Assembly: GCF_036634195.1 (NCBI RefSeq) | Contig: NZ_JAZIFY010000001.1 | Coordinates: forward strand, 5,404,501 to 5,468,500 | Length of the DNA stretch: 64,000 bases | Direction: 5' to 3' | Source: Streptomyces sp. P9-A4 | Lineage (GTDB): Bacteria; Actinomycetota; Actinomycetes; Streptomycetales; Streptomycetaceae | Shown here: piece after piece, positions 19,618-27,498 of the stretch | How the letters are laid out: each line of letters starts with the position of its first letter | Numbering within the stretch: the first letter of the stretch is position 1 | Notes under the pieces: generated by a model | What the model was told of the DNA's origin: nothing | What the model saw: only the letters and a program-made list of their open reading frames with translations | The model's database searches: none | Position numbers and translations under genes: made by a program

Positions 19618-20946
19618 ATGGGACGAGAGCACTGGAAGAAGATCTGGGTCGGCTCCGCGGGCAACATGGTCGAGTGGTTCGACTGGTTCGTGTACGCGAG
19701 CTTCGCCACCTACTTCGCGGGGGCGTTCTTCCCCGAGGGCAACGACACCGCGAAGCTCATGAACACCGCGGGCATCTTCGCCGTCGGCTTCTTCATGCGG
19801 CCCGTCGGCGGCTGGCTCCTCGGCCGGGTCGGCGACCGCAAGGGCCGCAAGGCCGCCCTCACCCTCACCGTCACCCTGATGTCGGCCTCCGCGCTCCTGA
19901 TCGCGGTCGCCCCCACCTACTCCGTCGCCGGATACGGCGGCGCCGCCGTCCTCCTGGTCGCCCGCCTCCTCCAGGGGCTCTCGGTCGGCGGCGAGTACGC
20001 CGCCAGCGCCACCTACCTCACCGAGGCCTCCGCCCCGGAGCGCCGCGGCTTCGCCTCCAGCTTCCAGTACGTGTCGATGACCGCCGGCCAGATCCTCGGA
20101 CTCGGCCTGCTCCTCGTCCTCCAGCACACCCTGTCCACCGAGGCCCTGCACAGCTGGGGCTGGCGCGTCCCCTTCATCGTGGGAGCCCTCGGCGCGGCGG
20201 TCGTCTTCTATCTGCGCCGCACGATGCTGGAGACGGAGGTGTACGCGGAGACCGCCGACGACGGGGTGGCGAGCGACCAGAAGGGCACCCTCAAGGCCCT
20301 CTGGGCGCACAGGCGCGAGGCCTTCCTCGTCATCGCGCTCACCATGGGCGGCACCGTGGCGTACTACACGTACACCACCTACCTCACCAAGTACCTCTCC
20401 AACTCCGCCGGGCTGCCCAAGCAGACCGCCACCCTGGTCTCCTTCTGCGCCCTCATCGTCTTCGCCTGCCTCCAGCCGCTGGCCGGCCGCCTCTCCGACC
20501 GGATCGGCCGCCGCCCGCTGCTCATCACCTTCGCGGTCGGCTCCACGCTCCTCACCGTGCCGATCATGACGATGCTCAAGCACGCGGGCTCCTTCTGGCC
20601 GGCCCTCGGGCTCTCCCTCCTCGCGCTCGTCGTGGTCACCGGCTACACCTCCATCAACGCCTGTGTGAAGGCCGAGCTGTTCCCCACCGGAATCCGCGCC
20701 CTCGGCGTCGCCCTGCCGTACGCCATCGCCAACGCCCTCTTCGGCGGCACCGCCGAGTACGTGGCCCTGTGGTTCAAGGACGCCGGGATCGAGTCGGGCT
20801 TCTTCTGGTACGTGGCGGGCTGTGCGGCCGTCTCGCTGGTCGTCTACCTCACGATGCGGGAGACCAGGGACATCGATCTGGGCCGGGTGGGCACGGACGG
20901 CACCGCGCTGCCGGGGCGGAAACGAGATCATCTGCCCGTATCGTGA
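19618..20946 (+). CDS. MHS-family MFS transporter (KgtP/ProP/ShiA-like)
   Basis: 442 residues with about 12 membrane helices. MHS signatures: GNMVEWFDWFVYASFA at the N-terminus, FMRPVGGWLLGRVGDRKGRKAALTLT between helices 2 and 3, and RLLQGLSVGGEYAASATYL. This subfamily imports organic acids or zwitterions by proton symport. It closes the urease-like operon 75 nt after tetR and may import the substrate of the pathway. No obvious Shine-Dalgarno is present before ATG 19618. Substrate unknown. Confidence 0.88.
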   Translation: MGREHWKKIWVGSAGNMVEWFDWFVYASFATYFAGAFFPEGNDTAKLMNTAGIFAVGFFMRPVGGWLLGRVGDRKGRKAALTLTVTLMSASALLIAVAPTYSVAGYGGAAVLLVARLLQGLSVGGEYAASATYLTEASAPERRGFASSFQYVSMTAGQILGLGLLLVLQHTLSTEALHSWGWRVPFIVGALGAAVVFYLRRTMLETEVYAETADDGVASDQKGTLKALWAHRREAFLVIALTMGGTVAYYTYTTYLTKYLSNSAGLPKQTATLVSFCALIVFACLQPLAGRLSDRIGRRPLLITFAVGSTLLTVPIMTMLKHAGSFWPALGLSLLALVVVTGYTSINACVKAELFPTGIRALGVALPYAIANALFGGTAEYVALWFKDAGIESGFFWYVAGCAAVSLVVYLTMRETRDIDLGRVGTDGTALPGRKRDHLPVS

Positions 20947-20977
20947 GACCCGCGGCCCGTCGATCTTCCACCTGTGT

Positions 20978-21046
20978 CAGACTTCCGGCGTGCTTGCTAC
21001 CACGATGATTATCGGCAGCAGCGCGCCGGTCCGCAGTGACCGCTGA
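20978..21046 (+). CDS. cimA leader peptide (18 or 13 aa), with its -10 element
   Basis: GTG 20990 opens an 18-codon ORF, MLATTMIIGSSAPVRSDR, stopping at 21044-21046 (feature start includes the upstream CAGACT hexamer at 20978-20983, six bases before the GTG). An internal ATG at 21005 would give 13 residues beginning MII. Thr-Thr-Met-Ile-Ile codons are consecutive: isoleucine is the end product and threonine the competing precursor of the pathway served by citramalate synthase. A terminator follows 54 nt after the stop. I read it as an attenuator leader parallel to that of ilvB. No clear Shine-Dalgarno, so the message may be leaderless. Confidence 0.6.
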   Translation, partial: QTSGVLATTMIIGSSAPVRSDR

Positions 21047-21100
21047 GGCGTGGAACGATCCCCACGCAGGCGGACACCGTGCCCCAGACCCGCGCGCAGA

Positions 21101-21126
21101 CCTCTCGCACCCGCGAGGGGTTTTTT
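21101..21126 (+). terminator. cimA attenuator terminator
   Basis: CCTCTCGC (21101-21108) pairs with GCGAGGGG (21113-21120), loop ACCC, followed by six T (21121-21126). Stem sequence and T run closely resemble the ilvB attenuator at 827-860. Confidence 0.78.
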
Positions 21127-21228
21127 CGTTTTCCGGCCCCACCCACGCCGAAAACGGACGACGCGTGAGAATGGGGGCAAGTGGATCCAGACCTTCCGGA
21201 GCCACATCCGACAGGAGCCATCACAGTC

Positions 21229-22845
21229 ATGACCACGGAGAACGCCGAGAGCTCGCGCCTCGACGACAGCTTCCATGTCTTCGACACGACGCTGCGCGAC
21301 GGGGCGCAGCGTGAAGGCATCAACCTCACCGTCGCGGACAAGCTGACCATCGCGCGACACCTCGACGAGTTCGGCGTGGGCTTCATCGAGGGCGGCTGGC
21401 CGGGGGCCAACCCGCGCGACACGGAGTTCTTCGCCCGCGCCACGCAGGAGATCGCGTTCAAGAACGCGCAGCTCGTCGCCTTCGGGGCCACCCGCAGGGC
21501 CGGCGGCAACGCCGCCGAGGACCCGCAGGTCAAGGCCCTCCTCGACTCCGGCGCCCCGGTCGTCACCCTCGTCGCCAAGTCGCACGACCGGCACGTCGAG
21601 CTGGCCCTGCGCACCACGCTCGACGAGAACCTGGAGATGGTCCGCGACACCGTCGCCTTCCTGACCTCCCAGGGCCGCCGGGTCTTCGTCGACTGCGAAC
21701 ACTTCTTCGACGGCTACAAGGCCAACCCCGACTACGCCAAGGCCGTCGTCCGCGCCGCGCACGAGGCCGGCGCCGACGTCGTCATCCTCTGTGACACCAA
21801 CGGCGGCATGCTCCCCGCCCAGATCCAGGCCGTCGTCGCCACCGTCCTCGCCGACACCGGCGCCCGCCTCGGCATCCACGCCCAGGACGACACCGGCTGC
21901 GCCGTCGCCAACACCCTCGCCGCCGTCGACGCCGGCGCCACCCACGTCCAGTGCACCGCCAACGGCTACGGCGAGCGGGTCGGCAACGCCAACCTCTTCC
22001 CCGTCGTCGCGGCCCTGGAACTCAAGTACGGCAAGAAGGTGCTGCCCGACGGCGCCCTCGCCGAGATGACCCGGATCTCGCACGCCATCGCCGAGGTCGT
22101 CAACCTGACCCCCTCCACCCACCAGCCGTACGTCGGCGTCTCCGCCTTCGCGCACAAGGCCGGCCTGCACGCCTCCGCGATCAAGGTCGACCCCGACCTC
22201 TACCAGCACATCGACCCCGAGCTGGTCGGCAACACCATGCGGATGCTGGTCTCCGACATGGCCGGCCGGGCCTCCATCGAGCTCAAGGGCAAGGAGCTGG
22301 GCGTCGACCTCGGCGACGACCGCGCGCTCGTCGGCCGGGTCGTCGAGCGGGTCAAGGAGCGGGAGCTCCAGGGCTACACGTACGAGGCCGCCGACGCCTC
22401 CTTCGAGCTGCTGCTCCGCGAGGAGGCCGAGGGCCGGGCCCGCCGCTACTTCCGTACGGAGTCCTGGCGGGCGATCGTCGAGGACCGCCCCGACGGCACC
22501 CACGCCAACGAGGCCACCGTGAAGCTCTGGGCGAAGGGCGAGCGGATCGTCGCCACCGCCGAGGGCAACGGCCCGGTCAACGCCCTGGACCGGGCGATCC
22601 GGGTCGGCCTGGAGCGGATCTACCCGCAGCTGGCCAAGTTCGAGCTGACCGACTACAAGGTCCGCATCCTGGAGGGCCGCCACGGCACCGAGTCCACGAC
22701 CCGGGTCCTGGTCACCACCAGCGACGGCAACGGCGAGTGGTCGACGGTCGGCGTCGGCGAGAACGTCATCGCCGCCTCCTGGCAGGCCCTGGAGGACGCC
22801 TTCACCTACGGACTGCTGCGGGCGGGCATCGACCCCGCCGAATAG
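21229..22845 (+). CDS. cimA: Citramalate synthase (CimA-type, LeuA-like)
   Basis: 538 residues. It condenses pyruvate and acetyl-CoA to (R)-citramalate, providing 2-oxobutyrate for isoleucine without threonine. HMGL-like core: DTTLRDGAQREGINLTVADK (metal/substrate motif), FIEGGWPGANPRD, DCEHFFDGYKANPDYA, CDTNGGMLP, GIHAQDDTGCAVANTL with the metal-binding HxQ(D), then the C-terminal regulatory LeuA dimer domain (about 400-538). Members of the citramalate branch share the GGWPGANPRD and CEHFFDGY patterns, which is why I prefer this over isopropylmalate synthase. ATG 21229 has AGGAG at 21213-21217. The leader peptide with Ile codons agrees with the isoleucine role. Confidence 0.9.
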   Translation: MTTENAESSRLDDSFHVFDTTLRDGAQREGINLTVADKLTIARHLDEFGVGFIEGGWPGANPRDTEFFARATQEIAFKNAQLVAFGATRRAGGNAAEDPQVKALLDSGAPVVTLVAKSHDRHVELALRTTLDENLEMVRDTVAFLTSQGRRVFVDCEHFFDGYKANPDYAKAVVRAAHEAGADVVILCDTNGGMLPAQIQAVVATVLADTGARLGIHAQDDTGCAVANTLAAVDAGATHVQCTANGYGERVGNANLFPVVAALELKYGKKVLPDGALAEMTRISHAIAEVVNLTPSTHQPYVGVSAFAHKAGLHASAIKVDPDLYQHIDPELVGNTMRMLVSDMAGRASIELKGKELGVDLGDDRALVGRVVERVKERELQGYTYEAADASFELLLREEAEGRARRYFRTESWRAIVEDRPDGTHANEATVKLWAKGERIVATAEGNGPVNALDRAIRVGLERIYPQLAKFELTDYKVRILEGRHGTESTTRVLVTTSDGNGEWSTVGVGENVIAASWQALEDAFTYGLLRAGIDPAE

Positions 22846-22886
22846 TCCCGCAAGGTCCTTCCATGTTCTGTTTGGCCCGGTTCGGG

Positions 22887-22901
22887 TAGCGTCGAACCAT
22901 G
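22887..22901 (+). promoter_or_regulatory. Leaderless-type -10 of the TPM-like gene
   Basis: TAGCGT (22887-22892) followed by six bases and ATG 22899. No Shine-Dalgarno and no clear -35. The same TANNNT-N6-start layout occurs at several genes in the window. Confidence 0.4.
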
Positions 22902-24257
22902 AGGACCAGGGCGATGTCCGTGTGGTCGGCCCTCGGCGGGCTGATCCTCCTTCTGCTGCTGGCTCTGGCGCCCACCGCGGGCGCCAGGGCCACGGGCGTG
23001 TCCGACGCGGCCACCGCCCTGAAACAGGGCCCGGTCTACGTCGACCCCGGCGCCGCCGCCCAGCTCTCGAAGGCCGACGCGGACGCCCTCGCCCAGAAGA
23101 TCAAGAACGCGGACAAACCGCTGTTCGTGGCGGTCCTGCCCGCGAACGCCCAGTTCCCGCCGAAGGACCTGGTGCTGAAGCTGCGGACCCAGACCGGCAT
23201 CACCGGCCTGTACGCCGTCCGGCTCGGCAACGGGTTCAACGCCCAGGCCGACGCCTCGGTGATGTCCCCGGACGCGGTGCGCAACATCATCACCTCCGTA
23301 CGCGAGCCGGGCGTCGACGCGGTCACCGAGCTGAACAACTTCGTCGACCTCGCCCTGCCCTCGATGCACGGCTCCGCCCCCGCCACCTGGGGCTCCGTCG
23401 GAACCGGCTCCGGGGCCCCGGTCGCCGGACTCGTCACCCTCGGCGCCGTGGTCGTCGCCGGCGGCGCGGGCGCCTACGCGGTCGTCCGCCGCAACCGGCT
23501 CCGCAAGGAGGCCGAGGAGCGCGCCGCTCTCGACAAGCTGCGGGTCGTCGTCGACGAGGACATCACCGCCTTCGGCGAGGAACTCGAACGGCTCGACTTC
23601 CGCCCCGCCGAGGCCGGCGCCGACGACGCCATGCGCGGCGACTACGAGCGCGCCCTCGACTCCTACGACTCGGCCAAGTCCCTGATGGCCGCCGCCGGCC
23701 GCCCCCATGACGTCCGCGCGGTCACCCAGGCCCTGGACGACGGCCGCTACTCCCTCGCCGTCCTCGCCGCCCGCCGCGAGTCCCGGCCGCTGCCCGAGCG
23801 CCGCGCCCCCTGCTTCTTCGACCCGCGCCACGGCCCCTCCACCGAGGACCGCACCTGGACCCCGGCCGGCGGCGCCGCCCGCGAGGTCCCGGTCTGCGCC
23901 GCCGACGCGGCCCGCCTGGACGACGGCCTCGACCCGGTGGCCCGCACGGTCGACGCGGACGGCGTCCGCCGCCCCTACTGGGAGGCGGGACCCGCGTACG
24001 GCCCCTGGGCCGGCGGCTACTTCGGCGGCGGCATGCTCCCCGGCCTGCTCATGGGCACCATGCTCGGCTCGATGCTCTCCACCCCCGCCTACGCCGCCGA
24101 GTACGGCGGCGGCGACTTCCAGGGCGGCGACTTCTCGGGCGCCGACTTCAACTCCGGCGACTTCGGATCGAGCGACTTCGGCGGCGGCGACGGAGGCGGC
24201 TTCGGGGGCGGCGACTTCGGCGGCGGCGGCGGATTCGACGGCGGCGGCGGGTTCTAG
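22899..24257 (+). CDS. Secreted or membrane-anchored protein with TPM-like domain and Gly-Asp-Phe rich tail
   Basis: 452 residues. Signal sequence or anchor at 6-35 (WSALGGLILLLLLALAPTAGA), an extracytoplasmic TPM-like region (about 40-160), a second membrane segment (LVTLGAVVVAGGAGAYAVV near 178-196) followed by RRNRLRK, a cytoplasmic helical region with FFDPRHGPS, and a C-terminal tail of GGGDF/GGDFS repeats (about residues 405-452) ending in poly-Gly. Such tails are typical of TPM/YgcG proteins. Function unknown; membrane-protein quality control has been suggested for the family. Probably leaderless. Confidence 0.75.
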   Translation: MRTRAMSVWSALGGLILLLLLALAPTAGARATGVSDAATALKQGPVYVDPGAAAQLSKADADALAQKIKNADKPLFVAVLPANAQFPPKDLVLKLRTQTGITGLYAVRLGNGFNAQADASVMSPDAVRNIITSVREPGVDAVTELNNFVDLALPSMHGSAPATWGSVGTGSGAPVAGLVTLGAVVVAGGAGAYAVVRRNRLRKEAEERAALDKLRVVVDEDITAFGEELERLDFRPAEAGADDAMRGDYERALDSYDSAKSLMAAAGRPHDVRAVTQALDDGRYSLAVLAARRESRPLPERRAPCFFDPRHGPSTEDRTWTPAGGAAREVPVCAADAARLDDGLDPVARTVDADGVRRPYWEAGPAYGPWAGGYFGGGMLPGLLMGTMLGSMLSTPAYAAEYGGGDFQGGDFSGADFNSGDFGSSDFGGGDGGGFGGGDFGGGGGFDGGGGF

Positions 24258-24259
24258 CC

Positions 24260-25375
24260 TCAGACCAGGGGCTTCACCGACATCAGGAGGTGGCGGTGGG
24301 TCGCCGTCGGGCCGTCGGTGAGGAGGGCCCGCTGGCCGGGGCCCAGCAGGTGGAAGTGGATCTCCGGGGCGTCCAGGGTGGTGAGGGCGTCCAGGAGGTA
24401 GTTCGGGTTGAAGGCGACCGTCAGGGTGTCCGGGCCGGCGAGGGTGGCCGGCAGGTGCTGGGAGGCCACGTCGTCCTCGTAACCCGCCTGGAGGTGGATC
24501 GACGTGGGGGTGAAGGTCAGCTGGACCGGGCTGTCGCCCTCGGCGACGACCGCGACCCGCTTCACGGCCTCGGTCAGCGGCGCCCGTTCGGTGGTCGCGA
24601 GGGCGTGCTCGCCCAGGGCGAAGAGCTTGTCGTGGCGGGGGAGCCGTCCGTCGAGCAGCCGGGTGGTGGTGCGCAGGCCGGCGCTCTCGAAGCCGATCGA
24701 GCCGACGTCCAGGGCGAGCCGGGCCGGGCCGGTGCCCGCGAGGGAGCGGGCGATCTCGGTGAGGCGGCGGGCCGGGACGACCACGTCGGCGGCGGGTGAG
24801 GCGGCGCCGGTCCCGGAGTCCGTCCCCGGCTGCCACTCCAGGGTGCGGACGGCGTAGCGGTAGCGGTCGGTGGCGGCCAGGGTCATGACCGCTCCGTCGA
24901 GGGCGAGGCGTATCCCGGTGAGGACCGGCAGCGAGTCGTCCCGGCCCGCCGCCACCGCCACCTGGCCGACCGCCGTGGCGAAGGCGTCCCCGTTCACCAG
25001 GCCCCGGATCTCGGGCAGTTCGGGCGGGGCGGGGTAGTCGTCGAGCGGCAGCAGGGAGAGCCCGAAGCGGGCGTCGCCGGAGGTCACCGTGAGGCGGGAG
25101 CCCTCCACGGCGAGCTGTGTGCGACCGCGCGGGAGCACCTTGCAGATGTCGAGCAGCCGCCGGCCGAGGACCAGCGCCCGGCCCTCGACGTCCGTGTCCG
25201 CCTCGACCTCGATCCGGGCCGAGGCCTCGTGGTCGAGGCCGGAGACGCGCAGCCGTCCGTCCGCCGCGTCCAGGAGCAGCCCGCCGAGGACGGGCATGGG
25301 GGAGCGGGCCGGCAGGACGCGCGCGGCCCAGGCCACGGCGTCGGCCAACACGGAGCTGTCGATACGGAATTCCAT
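24260..25375 (-). CDS. DNA polymerase III beta-clamp (DnaN) paralogue
   Basis: 371 residues with three clamp-like repeats. Diagnostic segments: FRIDSSVLADAVAWAARVLPARSPMPVLGGLLLDA, the DRYRYAVRTLEW loop of domain II, and a C-terminus HLLMSVKPLV where the canonical clamp ends in MPMRL. The true replicative dnaN lies next to dnaA and is not in this window, so this is an additional copy. It may serve a specialised polymerase or be a diverged clamp. Start ATG 25375; the ORF is open further upstream but through the palindromic promoter region. Convergent with the preceding gene, separated by 2 nt. Confidence 0.85.
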   Translation of the reverse strand: MEFRIDSSVLADAVAWAARVLPARSPMPVLGGLLLDAADGRLRVSGLDHEASARIEVEADTDVEGRALVLGRRLLDICKVLPRGRTQLAVEGSRLTVTSGDARFGLSLLPLDDYPAPPELPEIRGLVNGDAFATAVGQVAVAAGRDDSLPVLTGIRLALDGAVMTLAATDRYRYAVRTLEWQPGTDSGTGAASPAADVVVPARRLTEIARSLAGTGPARLALDVGSIGFESAGLRTTTRLLDGRLPRHDKLFALGEHALATTERAPLTEAVKRVAVVAEGDSPVQLTFTPTSIHLQAGYEDDVASQHLPATLAGPDTLTVAFNPNYLLDALTTLDAPEIHFHLLGPGQRALLTDGPTATHRHLLMSVKPLV

Positions 25376-25428
25376 GCCGCCGACGCTAACGACCACCACT
25401 GACAACGGCGTCGGCACCGACCTGCCTG

Positions 25429-25492
25429 CTAGCGCCGCTAGACAAGAGAGCGATGAAAGGTCTAGCGTAACTATCAGTCCTAGCAACGCTAG
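25429..25492. promoter_or_regulatory. Two palindromic operators between the clamp paralogue and a membrane protein gene
   Basis: CTAGCGCCGCTAG (25429-25441) is a perfect 13-bp palindrome; CTAGCAACGCTAG (25480-25492) has perfect 5-bp arms; a half site TCTAGCG lies between (25461-25467). Centres are 51 bp apart. They occupy the whole divergent promoter region, so one regulator could control both genes. No regulator gene is adjacent. Confidence 0.6.
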
Positions 25493-25512
25493 ATCAATGT
25501 TCCGGGGGAACC

Positions 25513-25968
25513 GTGAAGACACACCGCCTCGCCACCGTCCTGTCCGTCCTGCTCGGCCTGGCCTGCCTCTGGTTCGCCTTCAACTTCTTCTTCATTCCCG
25601 AGACGGCGGCCGTCGGCTACGGCATCCCCGCCTGGCCCCAGGGTGACGCCGCCGGATACTTCACGGTCAAGGCCGGCCGCGACCTCGCCAACGGCACGAT
25701 CATCTTCACCCTCCTCGCGCTCGGCATGCGCCGCCCGCTCGCCTGGGTGATGCTGCTCCTCGCGATCGTCCCCTTCGTCGACGCGTTCGCCGTCCTCGGC
25801 CACGGCGGCTCGTACGCCGCCGCGCTCGGCATCCACGCCGCCACCGGCGCCGTGGTCCTGCTCACCGCCGGACTCCTCTTCGCGACCTCGTCCAGGGCCG
25901 GAACCGAAGCGAACCCGGCCGCGCGGGAAGGGAATCGCACCCTTGATCGTTCTTCCGTACGAGTGTGA
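25513..25968 (+). CDS. Small membrane protein, DUF4267-like
   Basis: 151 residues with four predicted membrane segments: 5-25, about 54-70, 75-95 and 100-120. The segment GYGIPAWPQGDAAGYFTVKAGRDLANG is characteristic of the DUF4267 group of small integral membrane proteins. GTG 25513 is the start; GGGGGAA upstream is a weak ribosome binding site. It diverges from the clamp paralogue across a region with two CTAGC palindromes and is likely controlled by whatever binds them. Function unknown. Confidence 0.7.
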   Translation: MKTHRLATVLSVLLGLACLWFAFNFFFIPETAAVGYGIPAWPQGDAAGYFTVKAGRDLANGTIIFTLLALGMRRPLAWVMLLLAIVPFVDAFAVLGHGGSYAAALGIHAATGAVVLLTAGLLFATSSRAGTEANPAAREGNRTLDRSSVRV

Positions 25969-26051
25969 AAGCGGCAGTCGAGCACGACATCGACGACCGT
26001 TCGTGACGGCGACAGCCGCGCGCGACAGCGACAAGCAGGGGGAGAGCAGTC

Positions 26052-27203
26052 ATGACCGACGTCCACGGCACGGTGGAGCCCGGATTCGAGTCCGTACGGG
26101 AGGAGTTCGCCACCGTCGTGGCGAACGAGGCGCGTGACGGCGGCGCCCAGCTCGCCGTCCATCACCGCGGCCGGCTCGTCGTCGACCTCTGGGGCGGTGA
26201 CGGGGTCGACGGGGACTCGCTCCTCGGCCTCTACTCCTCCTCCAAGGGCGCCATGGCCCTCGTCGTCGCCCTCCTCGTCCAGGACGGGGCGCTCGACCTG
26301 GACCGCGAAGTGGCCTCCTGGTGGCCCGAGTTCGCCGCCGAGGGCAAGGGGCGGCTGACCCTGCGCCAGCTGCTCGCCCACCGGTCCGGCGTGATCGGCG
26401 CCGACGCCGGCCTCACCCTCGACGAGCTGGCCGACGACCGGGTGACCGCCGCCCGTCTCGCCGGCCAGCGGCCCTTCTGGGAGCCCGGTACCGCCCACGG
26501 CTACCACGCCCTCGTCATCGGCGCCCTCGTCGGAGAGGTCGTCCTGCGGGCCACCGGTCGGACGGTCCAGGAACTGTACGAGGAGCGGGTCCGCGCCCCG
26601 TACGCCCTCGACTACTACCTGGGCCTGCCCGAGGAACTCGAACCCCGCTTCCGTACGGCCCTGCCGATGCTGCCCACGCCCGCCGAGCAGGCCCTCCTCG
26701 CGGAGAACCCGATCGCGCCGGACAGCCTCATGGGCATCGCGTTCAACTTCCACGCGGACCCGCCGTTCGACATCGTCGGCTACGCCAACTCCCGTACGGT
26801 GCGGGAGCGGTCCCCGCTCTCCGGCGGCGGCGTCGGCTCCGCGCGCGGCCTCTCCCGGATGTACGCGACGATCGCCGGCGAGCTCGACGGGCGCGCCCCG
26901 CTCCTGAAGCCGGACACCCTGGCCGAGGTCGCCCGGATCCACTCCTCCGGCAAGGACATGGTGACCGGCGAGGAGAACACCTTCGGCCTCGGCTTCGTCG
27001 CGATGGCCGCCCGCTACCCGGCCCTCGGCCCGGGCGCCGTCGGGCACAGCGGCGCCCCCGGCTCGCAGGCCTTCGCCGACCCGGCGACCGGCCTCGCGTA
27101 CAGCTACACCCGCCGCCGCTTCGCCTTCGGCGGGGGCCCCGGCGCCGCCGAGAACGCCCGGCTGATCCCGACGGTGGTCGCGGCTGCCGCGAACCGGAGC
27201 TAG
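26052..27203 (+). CDS. Serine hydrolase of the beta-lactamase/class C (esterase EstB-like) fold
   Basis: 383 residues. The SxxK motif is SSKG within LYSSSKGAMALVVALL (near residue 63-66), the second motif is YHA in GTAHGYHALVIGALVGEV (Tyr near 155), and the third is HSGAPGS near residue 336. Such proteins are usually esterases or D-aminopeptidase-like enzymes, not true beta-lactamases. No signal peptide, so cytoplasmic. AGGGGGAGAG lies just before ATG 26052. Single gene by spacing. Confidence 0.88.
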   Translation: MTDVHGTVEPGFESVREEFATVVANEARDGGAQLAVHHRGRLVVDLWGGDGVDGDSLLGLYSSSKGAMALVVALLVQDGALDLDREVASWWPEFAAEGKGRLTLRQLLAHRSGVIGADAGLTLDELADDRVTAARLAGQRPFWEPGTAHGYHALVIGALVGEVVLRATGRTVQELYEERVRAPYALDYYLGLPEELEPRFRTALPMLPTPAEQALLAENPIAPDSLMGIAFNFHADPPFDIVGYANSRTVRERSPLSGGGVGSARGLSRMYATIAGELDGRAPLLKPDTLAEVARIHSSGKDMVTGEENTFGLGFVAMAARYPALGPGAVGHSGAPGSQAFADPATGLAYSYTRRRFAFGGGPGAAENARLIPTVVAAAANRS

Positions 27204-27265
27204 GGCCGGAGGACGTCGTGGGGCCGCGCCGTAATTCAATGGTGCGGCCCCCGGCGGTTTTGTAG

Positions 27266-27335
27266 GGTGGCGTCGCGACCGCGCCTCCGATGCGCTCGGC
27301 TGCGGCTACTTCTTCCGAAACCAAGTGACGCCGCC
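27266..27335 (+). ncRNA. Possible Y-RNA-like stem structure upstream of the Ro gene
   Basis: GGTGGCGTC (27266-27274) pairs over nine positions with GACGCCGCC (27327-27335, one U-G), enclosing internal hairpins (CCGA-tgcgc-TCGG). Bacterial Ro genes are often neighboured by Y RNA genes, and this 295-nt gap between the hydrolase and the Ro ORF has no other content. The tRNA-like T-arm of known YrlA RNAs cannot be formed convincingly here, so the call is tentative. Confidence 0.2.
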
Positions 27336-27498
27336 GCCACTTCCGATCTCGGCGGCGCGGGCGTCTTCGCCCCGCCACCCGCCACCGGGCGACCTCCGCC
27401 CCCTCGGGCCGTCGCCCCGCCGGGCCGTGTGGCCGGGCCTTCCCGTCCTTCGAATCCGGGGGGATTCCCTGCCTCGTCACACCCCGCGCGTCTCCAAG

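Noticed and set aside
27446..27465. TTCGAATCC near the Ro gene as a tRNA-like T-arm of a Y RNA
   Set aside because: The bases around it (CC on both sides of TTCGAAT) cannot pair into a T-stem; it also falls in the region just before the Ro start. Only the weaker stem at 27266-27335 is kept as a tentative call.
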